A stretch of 64,000 nt of DNA. Source: Nemophila menziesii. Lineage: Eukaryota > Streptophyta > Magnoliopsida > Boraginales > Hydrophyllaceae. The translations under genes and the position numbers were made by a program. Positions 1 to 12,345 of the stretch are shown here, one piece after another. The notes under the pieces are model-generated. The model ran no database searches and had not been told where the DNA came from. It worked only from the letters and a program-made list of their open reading frames with translations. The number at the start of each line of letters is the position of its first letter. Positions within the stretch are counted from its first letter, which is position 1. The stretch lies in assembly GCA_029959085.1 (NCBI GenBank), contig JARWIR010000002.1, positions 46,992,233 to 47,056,232 on the forward strand. Direction: 5' to 3'.

Positions 1-1524
1 TATATTTGTGACGTGAGAGGTTAGTTTTGCTAATATCTATGCACCTCTAGTGCTATGTACCTAAATCAACGTTCGAAACTAGTGCACAAGATTGGCTTGT
101 GTTGACTAAAAATTTCATATTTTATTTGTGCACATGTGGGGAAGATAATATATGCATAATATTATATTTACATTGACTAGGTTGTAGCCCACTAGATTTT
201 AGCATATAGTAAGGTAGCAAAATAATTATCCTAGCAAAGTGTTATATATATTATTGGATATTCATTTGGGCTTTATAAATTCATATTATAATATAGTATA
301 AGAGATAACCCAAATAGTAAGCCCACTTAGAGAATATTAGGTTTTAATTATTTATAGAGAGCCGTCTAAATATTTTAACATTAGTTTTATAACAAATCGT
401 GTATGTACTAGGTGTTTTCTTTAACACAACTCAGAAAATGAAGTTTTGAATCTGTAGTTTATAAACATCTATATTTAATCTAAACAATTTATCTTCTCAC
501 CTACTTAGACTTTTTTGTTAAGAGTAGTTTGTATTTTATTTAATTATGAAAATAAAGGCAAAAGTATTTATGTTTGATAGATAGATTTGAATTAATCTGG
601 GTTAGAAAATATTTAGTTTAAACTTCATGCTTATTTATCAGTTATATGTTAAAATTTAAGATAATCACTAATATTCAATATTTTATTGCATACATGATCA
701 TCTATCTAATTATGAGATATTTTTATGTTACGATCTTTGGTCATGTCATTTCAGTCAGTTATCAACATTAATAATATCTACTGTAAGATTTATTTTTTAG
801 TGATTACATGACTAATTTTATGCTAATAATATCAAAAATTTAGACTGTTATTGTGTTTTAAATGGTTTATGAGTTTGATTGAAAAGTCTAGATTATTTTT
901 ACCATTTGAGATATATATATGTACTTAGTCAGAAACTAAATCTTTGATCCAAAATATATTCTGTTTAATAAAAATATATATAACCTTTTAAATCGTAGAT
1001 TTGATCCTCCCATAGAAAGTTTAATATAAACTAATATTGTATTTTAATGTAAAGATTGGTGAAAATTTTATGTGATTCAATATAAATCTTGGTTTTTTTT
1101 TATTCCAAAAAAAACCCAATTTTTTGCCCTAATTGCATTTTCCATTTAATTTTGTAATAATGTGTTGAGTATATATCGTTTAGCATAATTTCATGTAGGT
1201 AGATGATACATAGGGTTAGTTGCACCATTTGTCCTCTTTTTATTCAAAAAATTATGCATATATGGGGGAGTAGGCTAGATAGGCAGGGTTAGTGTATATC
1301 ACATGTAAAATTGTCATTTTTGCATTAGATAGGACCAATGGTACATTTTTCCTAATTTATTATGACCGTATATGTTCATATTGACTTTGTGTGTATACAA
1401 AATAAAAATGCTGAAACAAGTACAGGAATTTATTATGTGTGTATGAATATATAGTTTTTGCTTATATTGGGATATTATGAACTTTCCACATCTGAATATA
1501 ATGAAATTTTAGTAGGTGAATATT
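1..1524 (-). repeat. Module B, inverted copy (upstream flank of the HDAC fragment)
   Basis: This stretch is the reverse complement, with scattered differences, of 54019-55548: for example GACGTGAGAGGTTAG near its start matches CTAACCTCTCACGTC near 55525. It ends directly upstream of the histone deacetylase fragment, so it probably includes the original 5' flank of that gene. It is the short form of module B: it lacks the ~790-bp block in the copies at 44236 and 49727, and keeps the ~130-bp stretch around 310-440 that those copies lack. No convincing reading frame is present. The left end is cut by the window. Confidence 0.85.
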
Positions 1525-1944
1525 ATGGAGACCGGAGGAAATTCCTTAGCATCAGGTTCAGATGGAGTTAAGAGGAGGGTTACTTACTTATATGACTCTA
1601 AGATTGGAAGTTACCATTATGGGCAAAGACACCCAATGAAGCCCTACAGGGTTCGAATTACTCACGATCATCTCGTTCGCTATGATTTACTACCGAAAAT
1701 GGACGTTTTAAAACCCGCTGTTGCTAGAGATGAGGATCTTTCCAAGTTTCACGCTGATGATTACATTAATTTTCTTAAGAGAATCACTCTCGAAACAATG
1801 CCAAACCAGCTGAAGAATCTTAAGCGTTTCAATGTTGGTGAGGATTTCCCTGTTTTTGTTGGTTTGTACTCCTTTTGTCAAAGCTATGCTGGAGGTTCAC
1901 TTATAATTATTGTATTTGCTACAGTCCAATTAAAAAATATATAA
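1525..1944 (+). pseudogene. Histone deacetylase (HDA19/RPD3A-like) N-terminal fragment, copy 0
   Basis: The first 125 codons (1525-1899) resemble the N-terminus of plant class I (RPD3-type) histone deacetylases. Matching motifs are GGNSLASG and DGVKR near the start, HPMKP, a FHADDY block, RFNVGED, and GLYSFCQ followed by YAGGS. The start resembles HDA19 more than HDA6 or HDA9. Class I enzymes remove acetyl groups from histone tails in the nucleus. This fragment stops before the catalytic region with the paired active-site histidines, so it cannot be an enzyme. After GGTTCA the frame enters inverted satellite DNA and stops at 1942-1944. Family positions appear substituted (GQRHP for GQGHP, VFVGLY for VFDGLY). 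It is the only one of three copies with an open frame, but I see no evidence of expression. The ATG at 1525 is used because it aligns with the family start. Confidence 0.85.
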
Positions 1945-2148
1945 TATTAAACATCCAATACGCTTGAATTGATGTAAAGCTTCTTATATTATATGTAATA
2001 TCTTATAGATTTAACTTTATTATTCTACATGTTCAATTAATATATTATCTTATTATTTCCATTAGTTTTTATCCTACACAATTCATTATTATTTTATTTC
2101 AGCAAGTCCATTATTATATTACTTTATCATGTCCGTAAGTAGATTGTC
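1900..2148 (-). repeat. 1.84-kb satellite fragment, inverted
   Basis: Reverse complement of part of the satellite unit; it matches 53400-53643 closely. It begins at the same junction with the histone deacetylase fragment as the copies at 49414 and 53644, and ends at AGATTGTC where module A begins. The orientation is opposite to every other satellite copy in the window. Confidence 0.9.
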
Positions 2149-2923
2149 AACACAACCTCCTCCAAAAATAAGTGATTTACTAGTTAGTACATAATCATAT
2201 GTGTACACTACTCATGCAATCAATTGACAAATACAAAGTCATACCATTAAAAAAAAAAATCTCTGATTTATTTTTCTTGTTTTTTATATCTGTTTAATAC
2301 TTGTAATTTTTTCTGGCCTCGAAACTTCAATTCACACTTTAAGCAACAAAAATCTAATTAGTTATATATGTTAGATGTGATTAAGGGTTTTCTTTAGGGT
2401 TTCGAGTAATATATTAGAGTACGTTTTCTATTTCGCTCTTTAGCTTTACTAACCCCGGTTCATCATCTTGTTCCTTATTATTTGCAGAAATTGTGTCAAA
2501 GGGGAAGATTAATTGACATGTAAGAGAAGAAGCAGAGGTAGCTAAGCTACTATAGGTCTGGACGCATCTCGATTAATATCAAGTATCACCAAATATCCGT
2601 AGAGAATTCTAGTGTTCTATCATAAATACAAACCATCAACTAGGAAGATGAGCCTGAAAGTATGAAAAGTAAAAGATAGAAATTAAATGAGCAAAAAATA
2701 GACAAGAATTAAATATGTTTGACAAATAAAATCAAAATTGTTATCTTTAATACTAAGTGGTAAAATTTCAAGTCTTGTGATTATATAAGTTGGTGTCTCT
2801 GCCATTTACAAGATTACTTCTATTTATATACTTATTGGGTTAATATTGCTAACTATATCATGGTTGTCTTCTGTTTAACCTCTATAGGGACTATATGATA
2901 TATATTTGGATAATTAAAAGTGA
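2149..2923 (+). repeat. Module A, copy 0, left part
   Basis: It begins AACCTCCTCCAAAAATAAG and matches 45884 onward, 51965 onward and 55594 onward in the same orientation. It has a telo-box on the minus strand (TTAGGGTTT at 2394-2402). It also has a pyrimidine-rich stretch ending TTATTTGCAG at about 2488, which looks like a plant splice acceptor followed by decayed exon-like sequence. Stops in all frames and differences between copies indicate no current coding role. Confidence 0.8.
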
Positions 2924-3529
2924 GTTTGGAGCTTTACTGAACATTCTTCATCATTTCAGAAGATGAAACAAATTTAGTTGTATAAATCTGTTAAAAAGGC
3001 ACACCATCTTTTGGTTTGGAGCTTTTACATATTTTATGAAATTCTAACTGATATAACCCTTACACAAACAACTTTGTTGTCTTTTTTAGGTTCAACTTCG
3101 GCTGGTGAAGGACAAATGAGGCTTTAATTGTTGTTAATAAGTCCAACTTTTTGTGAGATAGATTTTTGAGGTCATCTTACTAAAAACCTGATAAACATAA
3201 ATAAAAAATCAAGACAAAATTAGAAAAATGAAATTTGGGTTTTTGATTCCTATTATTCTAAAAAAATTTAATAAAAAATTAGGATTGATATTTTTTACAA
3301 GTGCTACTGAGTTCCAAGTAAAGCATCGTAAAGGACGGATGTTATGGAAAATGAAAAATATTAAGTTTTAAAGAAGAACTAGATCATATGGACCATAAAT
3401 TAATCAAAAAAGAAAAACAGCCTATATAGTAATAGTTTATTTATTCACAATAATTGGCTCATATATGACAAAATTTCATAGACAGGTAGACCAGTTAACT
3501 AAGAGAACGAGTGAAAAGTAATTATTTTA
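2924..3529 (+). repeat. 606-bp tandem duplication, first copy (module A)
   Basis: Starts GTTTGGAGCTTTACTGAAC and ends near GTGAAAAGTAATTATTTTAG. It is repeated directly downstream with moderate divergence. The module A copies at 45884 and 51965 hold only one version of this block and are cut off by satellite at GAAAAATATT. The copy here continues past that point (AAGTTTTAAAG), so it is the least rearranged version of module A. A short exon-like stretch after a TTTTTTAG acceptor near 3089 is open in the later copies but carries a stop here. Confidence 0.85.
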
Positions 3530-4121
3530 GTTTGGAGCTTTACTTAACATTCTTTATCATTTCAGAAGTTGAAACAAATTTAGTCATATAATTCTGTTAT
3601 AAAGGGACACCATGTTTTAGTTTGGAGCTTTTATATATTTTATAAAATCTCAACTGATATAACTATCAAACAACTTTGTCCTCTTTTTTAGGTTTAACTT
3701 TGACTAAGGAAGGACAAATGAGGATTGAGCTATCGTTAATAAGTCTAATTTTTTGTGATATAGGTTCTGAGGTTCTCTTACTAACAACATGATAAATATA
3801 AATAAAAAATCAGACAAAATTAGGAAAATGAAATTTGGGTTGTTGATTCCTATTCTTCTGGAAAAATGAATCAAAACTAAAGATTGAAATTTTTTACAGG
3901 TGTTACTATGTTCCAAGTAAAGCATAATAGAGAAAGATTATTATGGAAAATGAAAAATATTAAGTTTTAAAGAAAAACTTGATTATATGGACCAAAAATC
4001 AATTGAAAAAGAAAAGCAGTCTTTCTAGTAATAATTTATTTTTTCACATAAATTGGCACATATATGACAAAATTCCATAGACAAGTTACACCAGTAACTA
4101 AACGTGTGAAAAGTAATTATC
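3530..4121 (+). repeat. 606-bp tandem duplication, second copy
   Basis: Repeats the landmarks of 2924-3529 in order: GTTTGGAGCTTTACT, AGAAGTTGAAACAAATTTAG, GTTCCAAGTAAAGCAT, and GTGAAAAGTAATTAT near 4107-4121. Divergence is clearly higher than between satellite units, so this duplication is older. Confidence 0.85.
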
Positions 4122-4580
4122 TAAAATGCACAATATATATATCCATATATATATCCCTAAGGGGGTATAAAGAAGGGTTGGGATTTATTCTTAGCCAAAA
4201 ATATGTTACAACCAACTATTCAGATCGTTTCATTACTTAAAAAATTTCAAGCTTCCAAAAACACCCCTACTATATATATTAGATTTCAGAAAAGAAAATG
4301 TTAAAAATTACACTCCACTCACCTCTCTCTCTCTCTCCAGTACAATATGACGTCTTGAACAAAAAAAAACAAAAATCACGCCAAAAAACTCTCTCCGATC
4401 TCGATCCACGATGGTGGCGGCGCGGTGATTTCCAAATGTCCCTGCAAAACACCCTTCTTGCTCCACCACTCCACTGCCCCTACCCATTTTACTTCTCCAT
4501 TTTACATTTCAATTTCTGAAAGAGAAAGAATATCTGAAATAATTGCAATAGAATTTAGGAGCTTTTCATATGGGGGACGG
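4122..4580 (+). promoter_or_regulatory. Promoter-like and 5' UTR-like DNA upstream of the 4581 reading frame
   Basis: Single-copy in this window and compositionally unlike its neighbours: GC rises around 4380-4480 and there is a CT tract at 4323-4338, typical of plant 5' leaders. A possible TATA box (TATAAAG, 4166-4172) lies upstream. The ATG at 4411 opens a frame of only five codons before TGA. This is probably the leader of the gene fragment that follows. No transcript is known from the sequence alone. Confidence 0.45.
4166..4172 (+). promoter_or_regulatory. Possible TATA box
   Basis: TATAAAG after a G run, about 415 bp before the ATG at 4581 and about 150 bp before the CT-rich leader. In DNA this AT-rich the motif alone is weak evidence. 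Confidence 0.25.
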
Positions 4581-4996
4581 ATGTCGTACGTGGCGGTGGG
4601 TGGGCGGAAGAGGTTCTTACCGGCGACTCTAATTGTCGATCAATTCTGGAAATTGATTTTAGGAAGCAAAAGAAGTACCTCGCAATGCTCCAGGTACTGT
4701 AAGAATTTTTATCTGATTTAAGAATCTGGTGAATTTTTATCGCATCACATCCGTTTTCTCAAGTCGTCAAACTATTTGATAATATGGCCGAGAGACATTA
4801 AAATTGTGTAATTTGGTAATTTAACATTCGATTTTTCAGTTCCATAATAAAAGCAGAGAAGTCTGAGCAAAAGGAAATTCCGTATCAGAAAATAAACCCC
4901 AAAAGGATGTCTACACTTGATGAAATGCTTCACAATGTAGTATATGATATCCATCGTCCAAATCACAGTGGTAGCTCGCCCTTGGCTAAGAGATAA
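4581..4996 (+). pseudogene. Two-exon 5' gene fragment ending inside the satellite
   Basis: Exon 1 (4581-4693) starts at an ATG and encodes a basic N-terminus (MSYVAVGGRKRFLPATL), ending CCAG before GTACTGTAAG. The intron would be 4694-4839 (146 nt), with a pyrimidine-rich end ATTTTTCAG. Exon 2 (4840-4996) continues the frame, giving about 89 residues in total, with a polar stretch KAEKSEQKEIPYQKINP and then STLDEMLHNVVYDIHRP. The last codons (LAKR and TAA) are satellite sequence, so the native 3' part has been lost at the array edge. The frame is open across the join, the splice signals are good and the exons are less AT-rich than their surroundings, so this looks like a real gene's 5' end. 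I do not recognise the protein. The basic N-terminus could be an organelle-targeting peptide, but that is inference. A functional chimeric transcript is possible. Confidence 0.55.
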
Positions 4997-6824
4997 ATAT
5001 TAATATATGCTATCGTATTTATTTTCTCATTGAGATAGTGGTAGCTCACCCTTCTTTTCCAAACCCTAATGGATTGAATAGAGTCCATAAAAATCAGGGA
5101 TAGAAGAATCAATGACTCAAGAGAAAGATCTAGGATTAAACTTCAAATCTATCAAGGTTATATTTATATTTATTTAAAAAATATTGTATAAAATATATTA
5201 ATTCTGTTTAACATGAATTTTTTAATTTTTAATATAAAAATATTTATTCTCTGTTTGTCTTTTATTTATATTATTTAGAGTGAATGGTTTCATTTCAAAG
5301 GGGAAAATAATTATTTACCCATTATCTATAATTTTAAAATAAAAAAGAAATTTGTTTATATTTTTTTTTATTGGTCTTACTCCAAACCCACCCACCCTTG
5401 CGAATCCACCTATACCTCTATAATAAATTTAAAATTATTTCCTATATGTTTTAGAAATTGAATATTACCGAATATATACTAACTTCTTCATCAATCTTGA
5501 ACCCTATATAACATATTTTTTTCTTAAACATTACATTTATATATGTAAACTAATGATATTTGACCACTTATATAATATTTTTATACACACCATTTGATCT
5601 TATTCTATTTTATTAATGTAGTCTTAAAAAGTCTCAATGAATACAAACACGATTCTTTAAATAATAGAAGAAAAGTTTTTACGAAACTCTAAAAAAGACA
5701 AATAAATCACGGATTTTTGAATTTGGTAGCAATAAAGACAGAAAATTTAATCTTCAGTAAAATTGTCTTGTACTAGGTGAGAGGATAAATTATATTTTAT
5801 ATGTTAATTATTAATATATTTATGTTGCTAAATTAATATCCACCTATGAAATAAATATTAGTTTGCGGCCTGATACGATTAATAAAAGATTATGCGATGA
5901 CTTTGTATATATTAGTTGTTGACACGTTGGTTAATATTCTAGTTGACTTAGTAATATTAATATACTAATGGTGATGATAGAATAATATACTAATGACATC
6001 ATATTGAAAATGTAATAACCGGTTTTGTACGATAATCTACTTACAGATATGATAAAGTAATATTATAATGGACCCGCTGAAATAAAATAATAATGAATTG
6101 TGTAGGATAAAAACTAATGGGAATGATAAGATAATATATTTATGGAACATGTAGAATAATATAATCTTAAATCTATAAGATATTACATATAATCTAAGAA
6201 GTTTTACATCAATTGAAGCGTATTGGTTGTTTAATATTATATATTTTTTAATTGGACTGTAGCAAATACAATAATTATTTATTTCAGTTATATGATTTTT
6301 TAAAGAAAACATACTTAATCGCATATATATTGATTGTTTATTGATACAATAATAGTTTTTATTGATTATGATCGATGAGTGAGCTACTTCCTCACTAAAT
6401 AAAAATTTATAGAATTTTAAATTACAAATGAACTGTTCTGACCTATATGTCAAAATTATTATTATTTGATTATTTCAACATGGTAAGTGTGTAACTCAGT
6501 GGGCATGATTTCAAATTTTTATTCTTACTTGTTGCATGGACATAGGTTCCCTTGAGTATAAGTCTACATGATAGACATATATATGTAATATAGTTGTAGT
6601 AAGAGATATATGCATATTGATTTTAATCCCTAAGTCATATGGGGAAGAAAATTGTAATTTTATAATATTTATATATATATATATATTTCAATTTTATTTG
6701 AGTGGGGTATGTCACGCTAGATAGTATATGTTGAAAAGTCTGGACATACACTTATTTTATATATTTATTTAGTTTAAGAATTTGTCCTACTTAAATTCAG
6801 TGATCATGGTTTTAAATATATCCT
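4982..6824 (+). repeat. Satellite unit 1 (subfamily A)
   Basis: First unit, fused to the gene fragment. It has AAACCCTAATGG at 5061, the imperfect C block CCAAACCCACCCACCC at 5382-5397, GACCACTT and CTAATGACATCAT, and a short TA tract. Confidence 0.95.
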
Positions 6825-8665
6825 TTGGCTAAGAGATAAATATTAATATATGCTATCGTATTTATTTTCTCATTGAGATAGTGGTAGCTCACCCTTCTTT
6901 TCCAAACCCTAATTGATCGAATAGAGTCCATAAAAATCAGGATAGAAGAATCAATGACTCAAGAGAAAGATCTAGGATTAAACTTCAAATCTATCAAGGT
7001 TATATTTATATTTATTTAAAAAATATTGTATAAAATATATTAATTCTGTTTAACATGAATTTTTTAATTTTTAATATAAAAATATTTATTCTCTGTTTGT
7101 CTTTTATTTATATTATTTAGAGTGAATGGTTTCATTTCAAAGGGGAAAATAATTATTTACCCATTATCTATAATTTTAAAATAAAAAAGAAATTTGTTTA
7201 TATTTTTTTTATTGGTCTTACTCCAAACCCACCCACCCTTGCGAATCCACCTATACCTCTATAATAAATTTAAAATTATTTCCTATATGTTTTAGAAATT
7301 GAATATTACCGAATATATACTAACTTCTTCATCAATCTTGAACCCTATATAACATATTTTTTTCTTAAACATTACATTTATATATGTAAACTAATGATAT
7401 TTGACCTTATATAATATTTTTATACACACCATTTGATCTTATTCTATTTTATTAATGTAGTCTTAAAAAGTCTCAATGAATACAAACACGATTCTTTAAA
7501 TAATAGAAGAAAAGTTTTTACGAAACTCTAAAAAAGACAAATAAATCACGGATTTTTGAATTTGGTAGCAATAAAGACAGAAAATTTAATCTTCAGTAAA
7601 ATTGTCTTGTACTAGGTGAGAGGATAAATTATATTTTATATGTTAATTATTAATATGTTTATGTTGCTAAATTAATATCCACCTATGAAATAAATATTAG
7701 TTTGCGGCCTGATACGATTAATAAAAGATTATGCGATGACTTTGTATATATTAGTTGTTGACACGTTGGTTAATATTCTAGTTGACTTAGTAATATTAAT
7801 ATACTAATGGTGATGATAGAATAATATACTAATGGCATCATATTGAAAATGTAATAACCGGTTTTGTACGATAATCTACTTACAGATATGATAAAGTAAT
7901 ATTATAATGGACCCGCTGAAATAAAATAATAATGAATTGTGTAGGATAAAAACTAATGGGAATGATAAGATAATATATTTATGGAACATGTAGAATAATA
8001 TAATCTTAAATCTATAAGATATTACATATAATCTAAGAAGTTTTACATCAATTGAAGCGTATTGGTTGTTTAATATTATATATATTTTAATTGGACTGTA
8101 GCAAATACAATAATTATTTATTTCAGTTATATTATTTTTTAAAGAAAACATACTTCATCGCATATATATTGATTGTTTATTGATACAATAATAGTTTTTA
8201 TTGATTATGATCGATGAGTGAGCTACTTCCTCACTAAATAAAAATTTATAGAATTTTAAATTACAAATGAACTGTTCTGACCTATATGTCAAAATTATTA
8301 TTATTTGATTATTTCAACATGGTAAGTGTGTAACTCAGTGGGCATGATTTCAAATTTTTATTCTTACTTGTTGCATGGACATAGGTTCCCTTGAGTATAA
8401 GTCTACATGATAGACATATATATGTAATATAGTTGTAGTAAGAGATATATGCATATTGATTTTAATCCCTAAGTCATATGGGGAAGAAAATTGTAATTTT
8501 ATAATATTTATATATATATATATATATTTCAATTTTATTTGAGTGGGGTATGTCACGCTAGATAGTATATGTTGAAAAGTCTAGACATACACTTATTTTA
8601 TATATTTATTTAGTTTAAGAATTTGTCCTACTTAAATTCAGTGATCATGGTTTTAAATATATCCT
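6825..8665 (+). repeat. Satellite unit 2 (subfamily A)
   Basis: Differs from unit 1 by AAACCCTAATTGATCG, a shortened GACCTTATATAAT, AATATGTTTATG and CTAATGGCATCAT. With unit 1 it forms a dimer that recurs in units 3-4. Confidence 0.95.
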
Positions 8666-10506
8666 TTGGCTAAGAGATAAATATTAATATATGCTATCGT
8701 ATTTATTTTCTCATTGAGATAGTGGTAGCTCACCCTTCTTTTCCAAACCCTAATTGATCGAATAGAGTCCATAAAAATCAGGATAGAAGAATCAATGACT
8801 CAAGAGAAAGATCTAGGATTAAACTTCAAATCTATCAAGGTTATACTTATATTTATTTAAAAAATATTGTATAAAATATATTAATTCTGTTTAACATGAA
8901 TTTTTTAATTTTTAATATAAAAATATTTATTCTCTGTTTGTCTTTTATTTATATTATTTAGAGTGAATGGTTTCATTTCAAAGGGGAAAATAATTATTTA
9001 CCCATTATCTATAATTTTAAAATAAAAAAGAAATTTGTTTATATTTTTTTTATTGGTCTTACTCCAAACCCACCCACCCTTGCGAATCCACCTATACCTC
9101 TATAATAAATTTAAAATTATTTCCTATATGTTTTAGAAATTGAATATTACCGAATATATACTAACTTCTTCATCAATCTTGAACCCTATATAACATATTT
9201 TTTTCTTAAACATTACATTTATATATGTAAACTAATGATATTTGACCACTTATATAATATTTTTATACACACCATTTGATCTTATTCTATTTTATTAATG
9301 TAGTCTTAAAAAGTCTCAATGAATACAAACACGATTCTTTAAATAATAGAAGAAAAGTTTTTACGAAACTCTAAAAAAGACAAATAAATCACGGATTTTT
9401 GAATTTGGTAGCAATAAAGACAGAAAATTTAATCTTCAGTAAAATTGTCTTGTACTAGGTGAGAGGATAAATTATATTTTATATGTTAATTATTAATATA
9501 TTTATGTTGCTAAATTAATATCCACCTATGAAATAAATATTAGTTTGCGGCCTGATACGATTAATAAAAGATTATGCGATGACTTTGTATATATTAGTTG
9601 TTGACACGTTGGTTAATATTCTAGTTGACTTAGTAATATTAATATACTAATGGTGATGATAGAATAATATACTAATGACATCATATTGAAAATGTAATAA
9701 CCGGTTTTGTACGATAATCTACTTACAGATATGATAAAGTAATATTATAATGGACCCGCTGAAATAAAATAATAATGAATTGTGTAGGATAAAAACTAAT
9801 GGGAATGATAAGATAATATATTTATGGAACATGTAGAATAATATAATCTTAAATCTATAAGATATTACATATAATCTAAGAAGTTTTACATCAATTGAAG
9901 CGTATTGGTTGTTTAATATTATATATTTTTTAATTGGACTGTAGCAAATACAATAATTATTTATTTCAGTTATATGATTTTTTAAAGAAAACATACTTAA
10001 TCGCATATATATTGATTGTTTATTGATACAATAATAGTTTTTATTGATTATGATCGATGAGTGAGCTACTTCCTCACTAAATAAAAATTTATAGAATTTT
10101 AAATTACAAATGAACTGTTCTGACCTATATGTCAAAATTATTATTATTTGATTATTTCAACATGGTAAGTGTGTAACTCAGTGGGCATGATTTCAAATTT
10201 TTATTCTTACTTGTTGCATGGACATAGGTTCCCTTGAGTATAAGTCTACATGATAGACATATATATGTAATATAGTTGTAGTAAGAGATATATGCATATT
10301 GATTTTAATCCCTAAGTCATATGGGGAAGAAAATTGTAATTTTATAATATTTATATATATATATATATTTCAATTTTATTTGAGTGGGGTATGTCACGCT
10401 AGATAGTATATGTTGAAAAGTCTGGACATACACTTATTTTATATATTTATTTAGTTTAAGAATTTGTCCTACTTAAATTCAGTGATCATGGTTTTAAATA
10501 TATCCT
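8666..10506 (+). repeat. Satellite unit 3 (subfamily A)
   Basis: Shares with unit 1 GACCACTT, AATATATTTATG, CTAATGACATCAT and CTTAATCGC. The telo-box stretch (CTAATTGATCG) is of the unit 2 type. Confidence 0.95.
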
Positions 10507-12345
10507 TTGGCTAAGAGATAAATATTAATATATGCTATCGTATTTATTTTCTCATTGAGATAGTGGTAGCTCACCCTTCTTTTCCAAACCCTAATTGATC
10601 GAATAGAGTCCATAAAAATCAGGATAGAAGAATCAATGACTCAAGAGAAAGATCTAGGATTAAACTTCAAATCTATCAAGGTTATATTTATATTTATTTA
10701 AAAAATATTGTATAAAATATATTAATTCTGTTTAACATGAATTTTTTAATTTTTAATATAAAAATATTTATTCTCTGTTTGTCTTTTATTTATATTATTT
10801 AGATTGAATGGTTTCATTTCAAAGGGGAAAATAATTATTTACCCATTATCTATAATTTTAAAATAAAAAAGAAATTTGTTTATATTTTTTTTATTGGTCT
10901 TACTCCAAACCCACCCACCCTTGCGAATCCACCTATACCTCTATAATAAATTTAAAATTATTTCCTATATGTTTTAGAAATTGAATATTACCGAATATAT
11001 ACTAACTTCTTCATCAATCTTGAACCCTATATAACATATTTTTTTCTTAAACATTACATTTATATATGTAAACTAATGATATTTGACCTTATATAATATT
11101 TTTATACACACCATTTGATCTTATTCTATTTTATTAATGTAGTCTTAAAAAGTCTCAATGAATACAAACACGATTCTTTAAATAATAGAAGAAAAGTTTT
11201 TACGAAACTCTAAAAAAGACAAATAAATCACGGATTTTTTAATTTGGTAGCAATAAAGACAGAAAATTTAATCTTCAGTAAAATTGTCTTGTACTAGGTG
11301 AGAGGATAAATTATATTTTATATGTTAATTATTAATATGTTTATGTTGCTAAATTAATATCCACCTATGAAATAAATATTAGTTTGCGGCCTGATACGAT
11401 TAATAAAAGATTATGCGATGACTTTGTATATATTAGTTGTTGACACGTTGGTTAATATTCTAGTTGACTTAGTAATATTAATATACTAATGGTGATGATA
11501 GAATAATATACTAATGGCATCATATTGAAAATGTAATAACCGGTTTTGTACGATAATCTACTTACAGATATGATAAAGTAATATTATAATGGACCCGCTG
11601 AAATAAAATAATAATGAATTGTGTAGGATAAAAACTAATGGGAATGATAAGATAATATATTTATGGAACATGTAGAATAATATAATCTTAAATCTATAAG
11701 ATATTACATATAATCTAAGAAGTTTTACATCAATTGAAGCGTATTGGTTGTTTAATATTATATATTTTTTAATTGGACTGTAGCAAATACAATAATTATT
11801 TATTTCAGTTATATGATTTTTTAAAGAAAACATACTTAATCGCATATATATTGATTGTTTATTGATACAATAATAGTTTTTATTGATTATGATCGATGAG
11901 TGAGCTACTTCCTCACTAAATAAAAATTTATAGAATTTTAAATTACAAATGAACTGTTCTGACCTATATGTCAAAATTATTATTATTTGATTATTTCAAC
12001 ATGGTAAGTGTGTAACTCAGTGGGCATGATTTCAAATTTTTATTCTTACTTGTTGCATGGACATAGGTTCCCTTGAGTATAAGTCTACATGATAGACATA
12101 TATATGTAATATAGTTGTAGTAAGAGATATATGCATATTGATTTTAATCCCTAAGTCATATGGGGAAGAAAATTGTAATTTTATAATATTTATATATATA
12201 TATATATTTCAATTTTATTTGAGTGGGGTATGTCACGCTAGATAGTATATGTTGAAAAGTCTGGACATACACTTATTTTATATATTTATTTAGTTTAAGA
12301 ATTTGTCCTACTTAAATTCAGTGATCATGGTTTTAAATATATCCT
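10507..12345 (+). repeat. Satellite unit 4 (subfamily A)
   Basis: Carries unit 2 markers (GACCTTATATAAT, CTAATGGCATCAT) but the unit 1/3 marker CTTAATCGC near its 3' part, so it is a mosaic. Confidence 0.95.

Noticed and set aside
4298..4519. 73-codon plus-strand frame over the CT-rich leader
   Set aside because: It overlaps a 5' UTR-like region in a different frame from the better-supported exon at 4581, and its composition reflects the CT tract.
6372..6400. Helitron 3' end (AGTGAG/CTCACT hairpin followed by CTAA)
   Set aside because: The stem is only six pairs, the CTAA overlaps the stem instead of following it by about ten bases, and no matching 5' TC end or Rep/helicase sequence is seen. 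Helitron origin stays possible but unsupported.
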